DNA of 64,000 nt, from contig NRSV01000049.1 of the NCBI GenBank assembly GCA_002286855.1, positions 1 through 64,000 on the forward strand, read 5' to 3'. Each line of letters starts with the position of its first letter. Position 1 is the first letter of the stretch. Position numbers and translations under genes: made by a program. This document shows positions 22,599 through 34,802 of this stretch, piece by piece. This DNA is from Bipolaris cookei (lineage: Eukaryota > Ascomycota > Dothideomycetes > Pleosporales > Pleosporaceae). Below the pieces are notes generated by a model. The model saw only the letters and a list, made by a program, of their open reading frames with translations. It did not search any database and was not told where the DNA came from.

Positions 22599-24176
22599 GT
22601 ACTGTATTATTATCCCATTAGAGTCTATATGCAGCTCGGGGCTATGTTAGACTTTGCCCGTAGGCTGTTCTATCTTGTTGTTTACATGTGGGGGTTCTTT
22701 TTTGTGTGGTACTACTGTGGTGCTTTGGCTTTTGTCTGTTTGTGGCTAGGCCTCTAGCAGACGCCTGGTGCTAAAGAGTTTGGTAAACAAGAAGAGATGT
22801 TAGATAGCTAGGCTATCTTCGAGCGGGCTCTTGCTTGAGTGAAGTAAGGAAACAAACGAATAAAAGGAATATAAGAAATGTATGTTTGTGTTGTGTTTGG
22901 TTTGGTTTTCTTGCTGTTTTTGTTGTTTTGTTTTTAGTCTTGTTCTTGGCCTAGGTGCCACCTTCTTGTCCCTACTCCAGTACTAGTAATGAAAGCTAGT
23001 GTAGCTTCTATACCAGACGAGGTGTGGAGGAGAAGTGACATTGTGAGCGTTTGATGGCCGAGAGTTGCTTTTAGCTTCTTTCTTTCTGCGTTATAGTAGC
23101 TGCAGAACAAGAGGATATGCTCTGGTATTTGCGGTCTCTTGCAGTTGCAGAGGTTTGGCTCTCTCTTCTTTACTCTCTCTAGGTAGGCGTTAAAGTATTC
23201 ATGGCCTAGTTTGAGTGAGAAGAAGGCGCTCGAGGTTTCTCTTTTTGTGCCTCTTGGGATAGCTATAGCTTTTTGTAGCTTTAGATCGAATTTAGCCGCG
23301 TACGTGTGCTTATACTTCTCTATTGGTTCTCTTTTGTATTTTGTATACTCTCGTATCCGGTCTCTTTCTTGTCGCTGTCTGATTTTGTGTCTAGGAAGGC
23401 AAAACTGGTTTTTGTTGTTTTTGGGTTTTCTTTCCCAGCTGTCTTAGCAAGGGCGTCCGCTCTTTCGTTTCCGACAATGTCTGTATGGCCTGGCGCCCAT
23501 AGTAGACGGACCTTTGCTCTTTTTGATTGGATTAATCTGGCTGCTTTTTGACATCGCAGTAGCCACTGTTGCCCTGGCTGGTCTGATAAGCTGTTAAGCC
23601 TATGGATTATTGCTGGTTTGTTTGATAGGCTTTGGAGCCTATAGATCGCAGCTTGGTTATCGGCGTAGACGAGAATAGTTTGTTCTTTTTGTGTTATTTT
23701 GACTGCGTATTCGAAGGCTGCTGTGATGTCTTTGAGCTCTCCATTATAGACTAGTTGGTTCTCGCCTATATTCTCTGCTTTTAGGTGGATTTCTTCTTGG
23801 TTTGGGTTGTATACTGCTAGGCCTACTCCTATCCCTTTCCCTTCTTCAGTTTTAGAGGCGTCTGAGTAGGTTATTATAGACTTATCCTCTATTGTTTGGA
23901 TATAATATTTGTGTACGGTAGCCTCTTCTGCTTTAGCCTTATTTGAGATAGAGATATTGTAGTTAAGAGTATCCCTTGGTTTGAACTTATATGGGCTGAT
24001 TTCTTCTATCTCTTTGATAGTTGGGATGGAGCTCGTAATAGCCTATAGTTGTCTAGTTTTCTTTGGCTGTTTAGATCGTTGAAGGGTTGTTTTTATAGTC
24101 TTGCAATAGCTTTTATAATTGGATGGGTTTTGGCTAGTTGTATAGCTCGTAAAGTGTTTTTTCGATTCGTTTCGCT
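22599..24176 (-). mobile_element. Tad-like LINE fragment with RNase H domain
   Basis: Reading the minus strand, 23880 to 23450 encodes an RNase H domain: TYSDAS, then VYNGEL, then VYADNQAA and LLWAPGHTDIVGNERADALAKTA. This supplies the Asp-Glu-Asp-Asp residues. It is followed by the C-terminal cysteine motif (RPQIPEHILLFC) and a 3' tail ending in ATAATAAT near 22600. Frameshifts and stops break it. At 24177 it is interrupted by a Fot-like element and resumes at 25276. Confidence 0.85.
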
Positions 24177-24178
24177 TA

Positions 24179-25275
24179 ACGTGGTTCACAAGCGAGCGAG
24201 CGTATCCCCACCAGCGCGTCAACGTTCAGACGAAAACGCAAGATGCCTCAACAACACAACGCCCAATCTACTTATACTAAAGCATATCTACAGCTAACTC
24301 TTTCTAATATTAATTTTCAACGCGTTCAAAGTAGTTATCATGCTGCTAGAATATATAATCTTCCTGAATCAACTCTTAAGCATCGACGCGCCGGGAGACG
24401 CTTTCGACGCGACTGTGAACCGAATCCAAAGCGCCTGAATAAGCTAGATGAGGAGGCTATAGTAAAGCGTATTCTCGAAGAGTCTACACGAGGATTTGCG
24501 CCTACAAAGCCTGACGTTCGAGCAATGGCTAATAAACTCCTGCATGAGCGCGCCAGCGACCCTGTTGGCAAGAACTGGGTTGGTAACTTTGTTAAGCGAA
24601 CCCCTAAGCTCCCTACACGCTGGAGCCGTTCTTATGATCACCAGTGAGCTGCCTGCGAAGATCCAGTAGCTATCCAGCGCTGGTTCGATCTAGTCGAGGC
24701 GACAAAGCAGAAGTGGGGTATTGTGGACGATGATATCTACAACTTTGGTGAAACTGGCTTTATAATGGGCAAGATATCATCACAGTTAGTTATCACAGCA
24801 TCAGAAGGATATGGCAAAAAGAAGCGGATACAGCCAGGCAACCGTGAGTGGGTTACTGTAATCCAAGGCGTGGGCGCGTCGGGTCGCTGGCTACTCTTCA
24901 AGAGGCTCTAGATACAGCAACAAAGCGCAAGAGCCGCAAGCGGCGATACGTACGGACAGAAGAGACTCTTACTGTTGGCGAGGTACAAAAAGTACTAGCT
25001 GAACAGGCAGGTAGTAGTCGTCGTCGTGGTGAGAGTGCGTCGAAGAGAGTGCGAGGAGAGAGGCGATGCGGGCGTTGCAATCAGACTGGACACAACGTTC
25101 GTACCTGCGTAGTTGAGATAGATAGTGCAAGTGATTGTAGCGATTCTGATAATTAATTTGGTATATTGTAATAGTTTATTGATTGTGATAAAAGTGCGTG
25201 ATAACGTCTCGACGTTGACGCGCTGGTGGGGATATGCTCGCTCGCTTTGTATGCTCGCTCGCTTGTGAACCACGT
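24179..25275 (+). mobile_element. Fot-like element, internally deleted, inserted in a LINE
   Basis: A 1097-bp element with inverted repeats starting ACGTGGTTCACAAGCGAGCG and TA duplications at 24177-24178 and 25276-25277. The right repeat has an extra copy of an AAGCGAGCGAGCATA-like word. Inside, 24243-24647 encodes the 134-aa CENP-B-type DNA-binding part and 24723-24911 the start of the DDE domain (DDDIYNFGETGF). A deletion then joins directly to the C-terminal tail with a CGRCNQTGHNVRTC zinc knuckle. A TGA splits the two parts (YDHQ-stop-AACED), where the copy at 55672 reads Arg. It cannot make active transposase. Confidence 0.9.
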
Positions 25276-25277
25276 TA

Positions 25278-25390
25278 GTCGTATTTCTGGTGATGGCAAA
25301 TTAGTTTCAATGTTTTTTGGGATAGCTGGAGCAGTTTTGAATACTCCTAGCACCTTTCTGTTCCCTTAGCTAAGCGAGACAGGAATGATA
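25278..25390 (-). mobile_element. Tad-like LINE fragment, continuation past the insertion
   Basis: On the minus strand this reads RKVLGVFKTAPAIPKNIE, the segment after reverse transcriptase in Tad-like ORF2. It is the upstream continuation of the fragment at 22599-24176, split by the Fot-like element. Confidence 0.7.
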
Positions 25391-25530
25391 GAAATAACGA
25401 CCACTGTGACAACTCCCGTCAACTATTAGAAATAGAACTTCATTTCAATGTTCAACGCAAAAAGTTTTGGTAATGGGTATTTACTCATTTTTTTCTTCTT
25501 CCCGCGGCTCTATGTATGAGCATTCAACTA

Positions 25531-26212
25531 GGCTGGTAAATGGGTCTCCACATCGGGATCTCAAAATCGCGATTATGCCCGTCAACACTAGTCCAAATAG
25601 GGGGCCTAATAGCTTATTTTGTAGCTCTTAGTTGATTCTATCTTTTACTAATATAAGGTCACTCAATAGCTTTTCTAGTTAAAGAGGTATCTTAGATCGG
25701 AGTAAAATGTAGAGACCCAAGTCTTGGCAAGGTGTGTAGACTAATAACTTCCTACCTATTGGAGATATTGAAAACTTTCCTTAGTTAAATTATAATAATA
25801 AGATCAATTTATAGTGCTACCTGGTTCCCTTTCGGGTCTATGAACACTTCTTGCATCTGTACAGGGCAAAACCAGCTAGTCACTAGCTGTAAACACCCCT
25901 GTTCTCGTCCGTGTGTATTGTGGAGCTTGGTTCCTTCGCCTTTCGTAACAGGTATACTTTCTCTAATCGTCGGTGCTGCCGTTCTTGTCGTTGATGACCA
26001 TGTTGTTCGGGTATTTCAGTTGATGTTGGTCCTTGTCGTCCTGTCGCATATGCAGGGTTCGGAGGGTCGTAGCTATACTGTAGCCGCGGGTAGTTAAATT
26101 ATAGAACTAGTCAAGGGCTTTAAAATGGGCCACTAGACTTTCTTTTGGGGCTAGTAATGGCGGGAGATAATCGCGAAAAAAGTTCCCGAAGGTGGAGACC
26201 CATTTACCAGCC
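25531..26212. mobile_element. Non-coding TIR element of 682 bp
   Basis: The ends are imperfect inverted repeats of about 50 bp starting GGCTGGTAAATGGGTCTCCA, each bordered by TA (25529-25530, 26213-26214). No transposase is encoded. The interior near 25805-25860 has a reverse-strand copy of a sequence (CCGAAAGG...CCAGGTAGCAC) also found in the LINE 3' flank at 42565-42600. The left 160 bp recur at 34803 onward. Confidence 0.75.
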
Positions 26213-26218
26213 TACTTA

Positions 26219-28075
26219 ACGTGGTTCATAAGCGAGTCGGCCACCCAAGCGAGTCGGCCACTTTGCACCGGCGCGTCGACGTCGAGACCATATCACGCAC
26301 TTTTATCACAGTCAATAAGCTATTGCGATATACCAAATTAATTGTCAGAATCGCTACTATCACTTACACTATCTATCTCAACTGCGCAGGTACGAGCGTT
26401 GTGTCCAGTCTGCTTGCAACGCCCGCACCGCCTCTCTCCTTGCACCCTCTTCGACGCGCTCTCACTGTCACAACGACTGCTACCTGCCTGTTCAGCTAAT
26501 ACTTCTTGTACTTCGCCTACAGTAAGAGTCTCATCTGTCCGTACGTATCGCCGCTTGCGGCTTTTACGCTTATTTACTGCGTCCTTTTAGAGTACTCTCG
26601 AAAGAGCAGGCAAACTTCCTTTTTAGCGTCATTTCAGTCGGTATTGGCTGAGCCCCTTACTCAAACATGTGCACCCTCTCGTCTAAAGAATTGCCAGAGA
26701 GGACCCAGGCGTTTCTTACCCGTCTTCTGAAGAGAGTACTTTGGAAGGCCTTATTCTCCGCGGGCGCGTTGCGTTGTGTCTGCGCCTCCCAGGAGCCTCC
26801 CCGTCGCGGCGATTGTTTTAATGTCTGCACCACCACATCAAACTTTGATAGCACAGCCTGCGGGTTATGTGGGACTATAACAGCGGCTCTAAAACCAGCT
26901 TGAATATCCTCTTTCGTAATAGACTGCTCAAAAACAGCCTTAAAGGCTGGCAGGAAGGTCTCCTTGCTGATATAGTTGGTACGGTTGCGTGCCAAGCCCG
27001 AAACGACGTCGCCATACCTGCGCTTCAACGGCGAGAAGCAGGCGACGTCAAGGGGCTGCAATAGGTGAGATGAGTGCGCAGGCATGCAGAAAAGGATAAT
27101 ATTCTTCTCCTTGCAAAGATCTTGAAAATCGATGGAGCAGTGGCTTTCATGGCCGTCGATAATAAGCAGTCGATACCCACCCACAGTCTGCCTCTTTGTA
27201 TGGGTATCAAAGTGCTCTAACCAGGCAAGAGCAAGCTGATTGTTCGTCCAGCGGTTAGGACTGACTTCAAGGACCCAGTCAGTAGGCAAATCTTTAAACC
27301 AGACGTCGATAAGCACCTTGCCCGCAAAGATAACGAAGGGGGGTAGCCGGCGACCCGACGCGCCCACGCCTTGGATCACAGTAACCCACTCACGGTTGCC
27401 TGGCTGTACCCGCTTCTTTTTGCCATATCCTTCTGATGCTGTGATAACTAACTGTGATAAAATCTTGCCCATCATAAAGCCAGTTTCGTCAAAGTTGTAG
27501 ATATCGTCGTCCACAATACCCCACTTCTGCTTCGTCGCCTCGACTAGATCGAACCAGCGCTGGATAGCCGCTGGGTCCTCGCAGGCGGCTTGCTAGTGAT
27601 CATAAGGACGGCTCCAGCGCGTACGGAGCTCAGGAGTTCGCTTGACAAAGTTACCAACCCAGTTCTTGGCAACAGGGTCGCTGGCGCGCTCATGCAGGAG
27701 TTTATCAGCCATTGCTCGAACGTCAAGCTTTGTAGGCGCAAATCCTCGCGCAGACTCCTCAAGAATACGGTTAAATATAGCCTCCTCATCTAGCTTATCA
27801 AGGCGTTTCGAGTTCGCTTCACAGTCGCGGCGGGAGCGCTTCCCAGCGCGTCGGTCTTGGAGAGTAGTTCGGGGTACGTTATAGATAGAAGCAGCACGCC
27901 TTTGGCTTTGAACACGTTGCAATTGAAAATCAAAAAGAGCAAGCTGAAGATCTGATTCAGTATATAAAGTTTTAGAAGTGCGCTGTTGAGACATGACGCG
28001 TTGTAGTGTCGACGTCGACGCGCCGGTGCAAAGTGGCCGACTCGCTTGGGTGGCCGACTCGCTTATGAACCACGC
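26219..28075 (-). mobile_element. Fot-like element with near-complete but broken transposase
   Basis: An 1857-bp element with almost identical inverted repeats of over 60 bp (ACGTGGTTCATAAGCGAGTC...) and TA at 26217-26218 and 28076-28077. On the minus strand, 27994-27593 encodes the 133-aa CENP-B-type DNA-binding domain (RILEESARGFAPTKLDVRAMADKLL). After a TAG at 27593-27595 the frame continues through the DDE domain (DDDIYNFDETGF, LLIIDGHESH, MPAHSSHLLQPLDV). It then breaks near 26840. The zinc-knuckle tail (CGRCKQTGHNARTC) is still visible near 26400-26440 in another frame. A 516-bp tract (27153-27668) is identical to 35787-36302. Confidence 0.92.
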
Positions 28076-28276
28076 TACTAGTTACATTACTTAACAAGAT
28101 TGTTAGTTGTCAGTCTATATCGAATATAGATTAGTAGTTTGTCAAAACCCCCGGTTACATCCATAACTCTTTTCCACTACTAACTGCCAGACAACACTCA
28201 CGGAATACTAGCGTAAAGCTCACTGGCCCTAGTAAGGACCCGGACAGAGAAGTATAGATCTAAACCCCGTGTAACA
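28076..28276. repeat. 200-bp dispersed repeat, copy 1
   Basis: About 90% identical to 44921-45119, running from TACTAGTTAC to CCCCGTGTAACA. The core TGTTA...GTAACA has LTR-like ends. The Fot-like element inserted right at its left edge. Confidence 0.8.
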
Positions 28277-28430
28277 AAGAGGAGTCAATTGGAAGATAAA
28301 TTATAATATATATGTATGCTATCGCCGAGCAAATGAAACGCCATAGAAGCCCACAAAAAGAAAATAAGAGCTTTCAACTTTGCATCATGAAAGAAGAGAA
28401 GAAAAGCGAGAGAAGACTCAAGCTAGGACT

Positions 28431-31400
28431 CTAAAATCCAGCTCTCTTTTCAGCATCTTGAGTGATCTTCTCCTGATCCACAGCAGAACTCCTTCCGACA
28501 ACGGTCTCGCTATCCAGCGATCCCTCAGCGCGAATCGGCGCCGCCTCCTTCTCAATAGTTGGGCGTTTGGGCACACGCGCCCACCAGTACAAGCCACAAG
28601 CGGCTGCCATGTTGAAAACGATAAACACCCACATGAGGCCAAAGTTGCGCCACACATTCGAGTACTCTGCATGCACAGTCTTGAGGAACACATTTGTGTC
28701 GCCCATGCGACAGAAAGCACAGTCGGACGTTGCACTCGGGTTCTGCACATAGCCACCCGCCATCGCCTGGTACTGCGCCATGTACTCGCCGCATGTGCCG
28801 TTGACAGGGTTGAACCGCAGATACTCATTTTCCGCACACGTGACCGACGAGTCGGCAACGCCGATGGCCAGCATGCCGCCCACGAGATACGTAAACGGCG
28901 AGATGCGGTACATAAAGATCCAGAAGCGGGGCATCTGCTCGGGCGTCGCGAGAATACCACAGAACAGGACGCAGAGCGTGAAGAGCAGGTTTCCAGTGTT
29001 ACCGGCGTTCTCAGCGGAGTCGAACGCGGCAATCATGAAGTGCGCGAAGGTGGAGCCGAACATGAGGAAGACCCAGACGAAGAGCCACATTTGGGCGCCG
29101 CGCAGCGTCGTCGAGTCGGTGACCTCGGCATTGTGGTAGAGCCCGATGGGGTAGTACCAGCAGAGGAACAGCAAGACGGACATGAGCGTGTTCCACGGCA
29201 GCTCGACAATGATGTTGGACATGATAAAAGCTTTCCACGAGTAAGTCTTGGAAGGGCGTTCGCGCGCCTCGTACAGTGCGCGCTGGGCAACAAAGTGCGG
29301 CATGATTTGCTGGATGAACTGGCCGAAGAGGAAGAAGAGCGTGAAGATGGAGAACATTTGGTTTTGCAGGCCCTGAAGCGTGTTGGGCGTGTTGTAGAGC
29401 GAGAAACCAATGTAGATGGATGTGCTGACGCAGAGGAAGGCTTTGGAGTAGATGTACGTGGGTGTGCGCCAGAGCTGCTGGAACACGCGGAGTTGTACCT
29501 CAACGAACTGCGTCCAGAAGGGGGCGGCGAACTCGCGGTAGCTGGCTGCATCGTGCGCCTGGCGTGAAGCGGTGCGGCTTAGGTCCGTCATTCGAGAGCG
29601 CTCTTCTTTCAGTTCAGCGAGGTGCGCTTGAACGTGTGCGTACTCGGGTGACTTGCGCCAGGTGTCGTGCCAGTCGATATCGGTGTGGGATCCGGGAGCT
29701 GCACCGATAACCTCGAGCATCCATTCCGCGGGGTTGGCGGCAGGGGGGCATGGAGGTCCACCATTGCGTGTGAAGTAGTCGATGAGAATCTTGGAATTCT
29801 CGCCAACGTCGCCGTAGTACACAGTCTGGCCACCGGACTTGAGGAAGAGGAGGCGATCGAATCGCTGGAACAGCATGGCGGACGGTTGATGAATGGTGCA
29901 AAGAATAGCTTGGCCATTTTTCTTGAGCTTGTCCAGGAGGTCGAGAATTGCCCATGATGTCTGAGAATCAAGACCAGAAGTGGGTTCGTCCAGGAAGAGA
30001 AGCAGAGCTGGCCGAGCGGCAAGCTCGACACCTATCGTCAGTCGTTTACGTTGTTCAACATTGAGACCCTCACCAGGGACACCAACAACGGCGTCAGCGA
30101 ACTCGGTCATTTCAAGGAGCTTGATGACTTCAGTGACATAGGCGATCTTCTCTTCGCGAGGAATGTGAGCGGGTTGGCGGAGAAGAGCGGAGAAGGTAAG
30201 AGCCTCGCGAACGGTAGCAGTGCTCAAGTGGAGATCCTGTTGTTGGGCGTAACCAGTTTTGCGCTGGAACGAGTCGTCTCGCTCCTTTCCATCAACCAGC
30301 ATTTCACCGGAGATGACGCCCATGGTGGTACGACTAGCGAGAACATCCAAAAGAGTAGTCTTTCCGGCTCCAGAGACACCCATGAGGGCCGTCAAGGTAC
30401 CTGGTTTGACCCATCCGTCAACATGATCAAGGATCCTACGACGTTCCTTTTGGATCTCGATATCATAGCAAATGTCCTTCCACTGGAAAATGGCAGTTTG
30501 TTGCTCAATAATGGCAAGGTCGTCAGATTTGGTATTTGCCGCAGCAACGGTGCGCTCACTGCCGCCTTCGACATCGTCCTGGCCATTGCTCCTGTCCAAG
30601 TTTTTGTGTCCACGGCGGAAGACAAGGATTTCACCCTTAGACTTCTTCTCAGTGATAAAATCCGAAGCAACCAGGTAGATGGCGCAGAGAATAGCCATAA
30701 AAGCAAAGATGATGCCGATATTCCTCCACTTGTGCTTGGCCTCATAACCGTATGTAGACCTGATGTAGTCGTCGCCGAGGACAAAGGGCTGTCCAGGAAC
30801 GGATCCGACGGTGGAACAAACATGGTTGCTGCCACTAACATTGTATCCAGGACCCTCAGGAACGTAGTTGACACAAAGGAATTCGCGGTTGGTGAATTCG
30901 TTGATCATGATGGACTCGAATCCGTATGCGACGGGATCAATATAGGCCATCCAGCGAGACCAGCCAGGCATGTAAGATGTTGGAATGGTAAAGCCAGTGT
31001 ACATTGTGAGACCCGTGATCAAAATCGCAGCAAATGGCAGGGCCTCGACGAGTGACCTGGTCAGGGATGCGATGGATCGGAAAAACATGGACATGGTTAG
31101 GGTGAGGATAAACGAGGTAAAGACGAAGAAGAAGAAAGGCCCAGGCTCTCTCCGCAAATTCGTCATAAAGTAAAGAATCAGGTTGGATGCAATGGCGTTG
31201 AGGACCTTGTACGGCAGGTCCATTAGCATAGACGCGATGGCCTCGGCAGACGGATGGTAAAGAGCAAATCGAGAGTGCTTCTCCACAATCGCTCTTTGAG
31301 CGTAGAGGGTAAGCATTTCAAGACCGGAACCAAAAGCGTTGATGACGACAGCAAAGAAGAGGAGAGAGCCACGCTGGAAAAAGCTCGCAGTATCGTCCTT

Positions 31401-33018
31401 AAGGTTGAAGAACATACTGGAAATAATTAGAGAAATGATGGCGTTTCCCATGGCCGAAGAGATGGTGATGCTAGGATCACCCTTTAACCGAACCCAACTA
31501 CGCCAGAGGCACAGTTTAATTTGCTGAACGTATGACAGAGTATATGGCGACGATACACGCTGGGCCTTGGCTTGCTGGGCTCGTCGGGATTCCTTGAACC
31601 TTTCCAGATGCTCGCCACCGGGTGTGAATTTCGAGTTGTAGATCTCAATCTGGTTCAGGAGCTCTGCTCGTTCACGCGAGGCCTTCCATCGAGCAGCGAA
31701 CTCATCGGGCGTTCGGGGAACCTGGTTCTCATACCCAGGTTGCACAATACGCTCAAGATGGCTGGTCATGGAAGTGAGGAAGTCGGCATCGGTTTGTCGA
31801 TCGGGACAGATGAAACCCATGTTCAAGAAGTACTGCTTAGCCTTGGCGGTAGGGCCGAAATAAATCTGGCGACCTTTGTACAAAACCAGTACTTTGTCGA
31901 AATAGTCGTAGGCAGCCTGGGGTGCTTGGTAGATGGCAACACAGGCGGTAGCTCCGTTGATTTTGGTTTGCATGCGTAGCGTCTTGCAAAACTCAATAGC
32001 ATTGGCGCTGTCAAGACCACGAGTGGAATTGTCCCAACATTGTAGCGGTGCCTGGCTGAGGCAGGCCTCGGAAATACTGACACGCTTGCGCTCTCCTCCA
32101 GATACTCCACGAATGAAATCATTTCCGACAATGGTGTTTTTCGTGTGGCTGATACCGAAGCTGGCCATGATAACGTCTCGCATATGTTCAGCATACTGGT
32201 CCACGGTAGCCCCTCCAGGAATATGGCGTGGAGCTCGCGCGCGGGCAGCGAAGAAAAGAGTATCTCCGACAGTGATGTTGGGGAAGTGAACGTCAACTTC
32301 AGCGGTATAGACGGCTTCTCCTCTGAAATTATTGATCAACTGTTTGGGAGTCACACCTGAAGACTGTCAGCGGGAGGTAGCGAGGTCAAAGGCATCTTGC
32401 CTTACCTTGATAATTGAGATTCGATTTCTCGTCGACATAGAAGCCATGGGTTTGTCCAGTGAGAGTCTTCAAGAAGGTTGAGCATCCCGCTCCGGGAGGA
32501 CCGAGGACAACAAGCATCTCTCCGGCCTCAACGAGTCCCTCCAAATCGCGTAGGATTTCAATCTTGCGCTCACGTTGGCCCATGATCTTCCTAACGAGGC
32601 CGACCGCCTCTAACCAGATGTTGCCAACGCTCTTCTGGTAGTCAGTGTCGTATCCAAAACCGTACACATTCAGGTTGCTAAAGGCTACACCTAGCGTGCG
32701 GAGGGGATGTGCTTGGTTGTCTTCGGTATGTGTTTGCAGCATGGCCTTTGCCCAAGCGCGGGCACTGAAATTCCCGCCATTGGGATCAAGTTTAGATCCG
32801 GGTTCAGCTGCGAAAGGGTTCTGACTTGTAGTTGAGTAGATGCTGTTTTGTGTGTACTTCCTGGCCAGCTGATGGACCTCTTTGTCCCTCTGATCAGCAG
32901 TGGAGATGCTGTCGTTGTTTGTGAGGCCGTCCGTGTGGTGGGATTGATTGTGTAGTGAACTGTCGGAAGGCATCACGCCATTGGGGGTAGCCTCGAAGCC
33001 ACCTGGTCCCAAACTCAT
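28431..33018 (-). CDS. PDR-type (ABCG) ABC transporter
   Basis: A full-size plasma-membrane efflux pump, 1512 aa from two exons (33018-32406 and 32356-28431), with the family order NBD1-TMD1-NBD2-TMD2. NBD1 has the degenerate Walker A GPPGAGCST (about 173-181), signature VSGGERKR (about 289) and the Trp-Asp Walker B CWDNSTRGLDS. NBD2 has the canonical GVSGAGKTTLLD (about 865), the unusual signature LNVEQRKR and FLDEPTSGLDS. This NBD asymmetry is normal for fungal PDR pumps. Two groups of about six membrane spans follow, and length and motifs indicate an intact gene. It lies 12 kb from the FAD oxidoreductase across FMP52 and a repeat block. Ophiobolin clusters include an ABC exporter (OblD), so export of the terpenoid is a fair guess, but general drug efflux fits equally. 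Confidence 0.95.
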
Positions 33019-34800
33019 GGCGGCGGTTGTTCTGGTTTGAAAACACCAGTTCTTTTCAGAAGGTTAGGTGCTAAGAAAGAAGTGGTGAAAAGGCCTGGGA
33101 GGTTATTATAAGGAGTAGTTCTGAGATGCTCCTTCTTGACTAGTACGATTACGGTAGCCGCAACGGGAGCTTATCTGGGGCCTTGGCTATATGGAGCGTA
33201 ATGATGTGCGGACGAGAAGATCGTCCGCAATGTTTTTGGCTAGCATTCGGTAGGGTAAAGATCGGAAATACTGTTATAATGCCAACCAGTGGCTTGTTGC
33301 TCATGTCCGTTGTGGGGAACACTGTAACAGCTCAAAGTGGCTTGAATTTTAAAACAAGCAAAAGCACTGTTCCGGCGTTTTACCAGCGTGCGCTAGGCGA
33401 ATGAGTGAGTGAACAATAGTCATCACGTGCCATGTTAGCCCAAGCTGGCAGCGATACACGCTTGTACTCGGTTTTCTCCCTCATTGCGGCCTCCTTGTGC
33501 GAGATTTACTGAGTACAACGTCGGCCCTGTTGCTCCAAGACTCTCTAGTGAGAGGATTGTTGCGCTGAATGGGTCGCATACAGCTGGCACACGAAATGCG
33601 CTCGGGGCGTGCCTGGCTCTCGTCAGCCAGAAGGTGTGACCGATAGGAAGCTATCCTAGAGCCTCGTTAAATCCCGAGCAACCAATCATGTCGCTCATCT
33701 TGCTCGTCTAGCATGCCTAGTCCGTCGAAGCGCTCCACTCTCATGCATCTAACGTTATCCACGCCCATGCTGCTACACGTGGTCCGTGGGTGATGTGCAA
33801 AGCCAGGGTGCCTGTGGCTGTGACCTGCAGCCAACCCTGTCCGTCGCTCCAGGCAATCTTCCTTCTGCATCAACATCGCCATGGCTGATGAGAGAGAGAG
33901 TCTTAGGGACGAAATCAGTCGGTCCGCTGCCCGCTGTCGGCCCTTACCGTCTGCTGTTACTGTCAGCATTGACATGCATATTCCATGTTTGGCTATCAAT
34001 CACGTTTCGCCGTTCCGACTCCGACTGGCATACGTACATAATATTTGGCTCTCCTTCACAACCTCGTGGTTTTGGACACGCCATGTAGTGCCGGTTTTCT
34101 CTTCAAAATTGTTAGCTAGAGCGCCTGCTAATCCTACAAAGTCCTTAACCATACCAAAGTCTTGCCTGCACCAGCCTCGTATATTACCCTGCAGCCGCCA
34201 CCACCACCTCTAAGGATGGGAAAGGCTTGTGTTGTGGGGAAAGGCCACCAGCCGCAACCAACATTGCTCTATATTGCTCAACGAAACTGCTTCTGCCAGA
34301 TACGAGTCGCAGCTTAAGCACTCTAGTTCTCTCATTACGTGATCGGGAAAGCAGCAAAGAACTTCTTTTGGCCATTTTCCGATCAGAGCTTGGCCCCTGC
34401 GCTACTAGCCAGGTCATGGTAGTCTTGTTCTTTGTTTGTAGTCTCTAGGATGAAGGCTTTACTCTATGTGAGGCTAGTGCGCACGTGACTTTTTTTACGC
34501 GCACTTTTGGATAATAAGATGTCTTTTGACTAGCAATAACACTGACTCGCTATAGATAAAATGTATAGATAATATCACATATAAAAGTAACGAAACTACA
34601 TTCACTTAGTAATAACTAAACTAGATGTTGGTGGGGACTCTAATGGCATCTCCTGGACTAAAGTGTGTACGCATTGACTGCCCACAAAGGTTCTAGTTTG
34701 GACCTCAACTACCTCTCTCAGACTGCATGGTTGCCTAATCGGGTGATTTCCTAATCGAGGCTCATGACGAATTTATTCTAAGCACAGCAATAAATCTGTG
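33019..34800. other. Promoter side of the ABC transporter, then no supported gene
   Basis: The first several hundred bases upstream of 33018 must hold the transporter promoter. The rest has only short unconvincing frames. AT content rises after 34480 toward the transposon. Confidence 0.55.
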
Positions 34801-34802
34801 TA

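Noticed and set aside
28380..29567. 395-codon plus-strand frame opposite the ABC transporter
   Set aside because: It is the antisense shadow of the second transmembrane half; the minus strand has full PDR motifs. The same applies to the frame at 30051-31055.
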